Assembly (NCBI GenBank): GCA_013368375.1
Contig: JAACJP010000022.1
Location: forward strand, 496,001-560,000
Reading direction: 5' to 3'
Length of the DNA: 64,000 nt
Source of the DNA: Tricholomella constricta
Taxonomy: Eukaryota > Basidiomycota > Agaricomycetes > Agaricales > Lyophyllaceae
Positions 62,501 to 64,000 of the stretch are shown piece by piece. A model generated the notes under the pieces. That model ran no database searches, was not told where the DNA came from, and was given only the letters and a program-made list of their open reading frames with translations. The stretch's first letter is position 1, and every line of letters begins with the position of its first letter. The position numbers were made by a program, and so were the translations under genes.

Positions 62501-64000
62501 CCAAACATCAGCTAAGGATGCGCGACTAATATTCGTGTTTTCTGGTCAAGGTGGCCAATACCTAGGGATGGGTCGCTCTCTCTATCAAACATCAGCGCTC
62601 TTCAGAAAGCACATTGACGAGTGCCATGAAATACTTATGACAGCCGGCTTTCCTGGCGTCCTTGCAATCATTACTGCGGATGCTCAGAACAGCGGCTTGT
62701 CTACTTCTGAAGAGTTTGAAGCGTATCAAGCGTCCATTCTTTCCCTTCAATACGCGCTGGCAAAATTATGGACTTCATGGGGTCTATCACCTGCAGCCGT
62801 TGTGGGACACAGGTAAGCCGTCGTTTTCTGACATTCATATGAGTATCTCAATTTATATACTATAGTCTCGGGGAATACGCCGCATTGGTCATCGCGAACG
62901 TCATGTCCCTGAAGGATGCGTTGCTTATCGTCGCTAACCGCGTCCGACTTATGGTGCAAAAGTGCGCCCTCAGCACAACGGGCATGGTGGCGGTGAACTT
63001 GGGACCAGCCGCCTTGCAAGAAGCACTACAATCTTCTCCCGATTTCTCTGTGCTCTCTATCGCATGCTTCAATAGCCCGATCGACTGCGTTGTTTCCGGG
63101 CCATTAGTCGAGTTAAAAGCATTCAAAGCGTACCTCGATGCCCAGATCCGTTGCAAGAACGTTCTCCTCGCGGTCCCCTTTGGGTACCACAGCCCAGCGA
63201 TGGCTCCGCTTCTGGATGACCTCACTGCAATAGCTCGGCGCGCCTCGTTCAAGGCACCGACAATTCCTGTCGTATCCAATGTTCTTGGAGAGGTCGTTTT
63301 ACCTGGTGATTCCTCCGTGTTCAAAGCAGCATATTTCGCTCGACATTGTGCAGAGCCTGTTCAGTTCGATAAGGGCATCCAAACGTTGGTTGCCAGTTCA
63401 TCGAAAGCGTCAATAGATGCGTGGATCGAAATCGGTCCTCACACCACGACACTTCCCATGCTGAAGGCCAACAGCAGTCTTCCCCGAAGCAGTATGCTCC
63501 TCGGGTCCCTTCGGAAACAGCAGGATCCTTGGGCAACGCTCACGACAAGTCTTTCTCAATTGTACACCGCTGGCGTGAACGTTCGCTGGCGGGCCACATT
63601 TGCGCACGTTCCCGTCAGCTGCATCAGCCTTCCCTCGTATCCGTTCTCTCCCAAGAAGTTCTGGGTCGAATACAAGGAACCGAAAGCGGCGATCGATGAT
63701 GAAACTTCCCAATCCTCTCTATCGCCATCAATGTCCACCCAGTACTCCATCCTAGATCGCTGGACGCAGCGCCCATCCCCGGAAAACGGCGGAGTTGCTA
63801 TCTTTGCGACACCCATCGGAAGTCTCGCGGGTTGGATCAGCGGCCACAAAGTGGGGGGCCTGTCTCTTTGTCCGGCGTCAATTTATATCGAACAGGCTCT
63901 CGCCGGTATTCGCCTTGCCTGCGATCACCTCGGGATTACACTTCAAGATACACATACAATCATTCGTCAGTTGATTTTCGCGAAGCCTTTGGTCTATAAC
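59504..64000 (+). CDS. Non-reducing iterative type I polyketide synthase, 5' part (SAT-KS-MAT-PT...)
   Basis: Builds an aromatic polyketide from a starter and malonyl-CoA. Exons 59504-60160, 60225-60857, 60909-61021, 61076-61287, 61343-61527, 61584-62812 and 62866 onward join in frame to about 1388 codons before the window ends. The starter-unit acyltransferase spans about residues 1-230; its nucleophile motif, GxCxG in the family, is GFSSG here with S141. The ketosynthase runs from about 396 ([16 protein letters not shown]), with C566 in DTACSS and the His motifs AHGTGTQ and KANIGH. The malonyl acyltransferase has GQGGQ and S1010 in GHSLGEYAA. The product-template domain starts near 1337 (GHKVGG, catalytic His). 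ACP and any thioesterase lie beyond the window. Basidiomycete enzymes of this type include orsellinic acid synthases, but the product cannot be assigned here. Confidence 0.95.

Overview
The window looks like nuclear DNA of a filamentous basidiomycete (Agaricomycete-like). Genes are split by many 45-70 nt GT-AG introns, and the recognisable proteins are a chromodomain Ty3/gypsy element, APC2, a kinesin-7, a GFA-family enzyme, a zinc-cluster regulator and a non-reducing polyketide synthase. I saw no rRNA, tRNA or CRISPR. All exon boundaries were inferred by eye from splice signals, frame continuity and paralogue comparison.

Layout. (1) 1-6055: an intact Ty3/gypsy chromovirus of the Tf1/sushi type. 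Its left LTR is cut by the window edge, its primer-binding site matches its own predicted RNA 5' end, and it interrupts a zinc-finger reading frame (6056-6205, minus). (2) 8192-9474: alpha/beta-hydrolase (plus). (3) 10085-13324: APC2, the cullin subunit of the anaphase-promoting complex (minus). (4) 13969-15777: a single-pass membrane protein with a C-terminal SH3 domain, Fus1-like in layout (minus). (5) 17.8-42.8 kb: four copies (A-D) of a multi-exon family joining an alpha-helical N-terminus, about four membrane segments, a disordered linker and a C-terminal beta-propeller. Copies A (minus, a pseudogene) and B (plus, intact) are arms of a roughly 4.7-4.9 kb inverted duplication. Between them lie a zinc-ribbon gene, two small orphan genes and a kinesin-7. 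Copies C (plus) and D (minus) follow and converge tail to tail. (6) 42.8-46.3 kb: gene-poor DNA with degenerate tandem repeats. (7) 46318-47019: GFA/CENP-V-type enzyme (minus). (8) 48444-51164: a transcription factor with two C2H2 fingers followed by a Zn2Cys6 cluster (minus). (9) 51.2-59.5 kb: gene-poor DNA with a ~0.6 kb tandem duplication. (10) 59504-64000: 5' part of a non-reducing polyketide synthase (SAT-KS-MAT-start of PT), cut by the window end.

APC2 and the kinesin are housekeeping cell-division genes. The transcription factor could regulate the polyketide locus, but they are 8 kb apart and nothing in the sequence proves a link. The best candidate for an undescribed system is the four-copy membrane/beta-propeller family: it is locally amplified, at least three copies look intact, one is decaying, and I cannot assign it to a characterised family.
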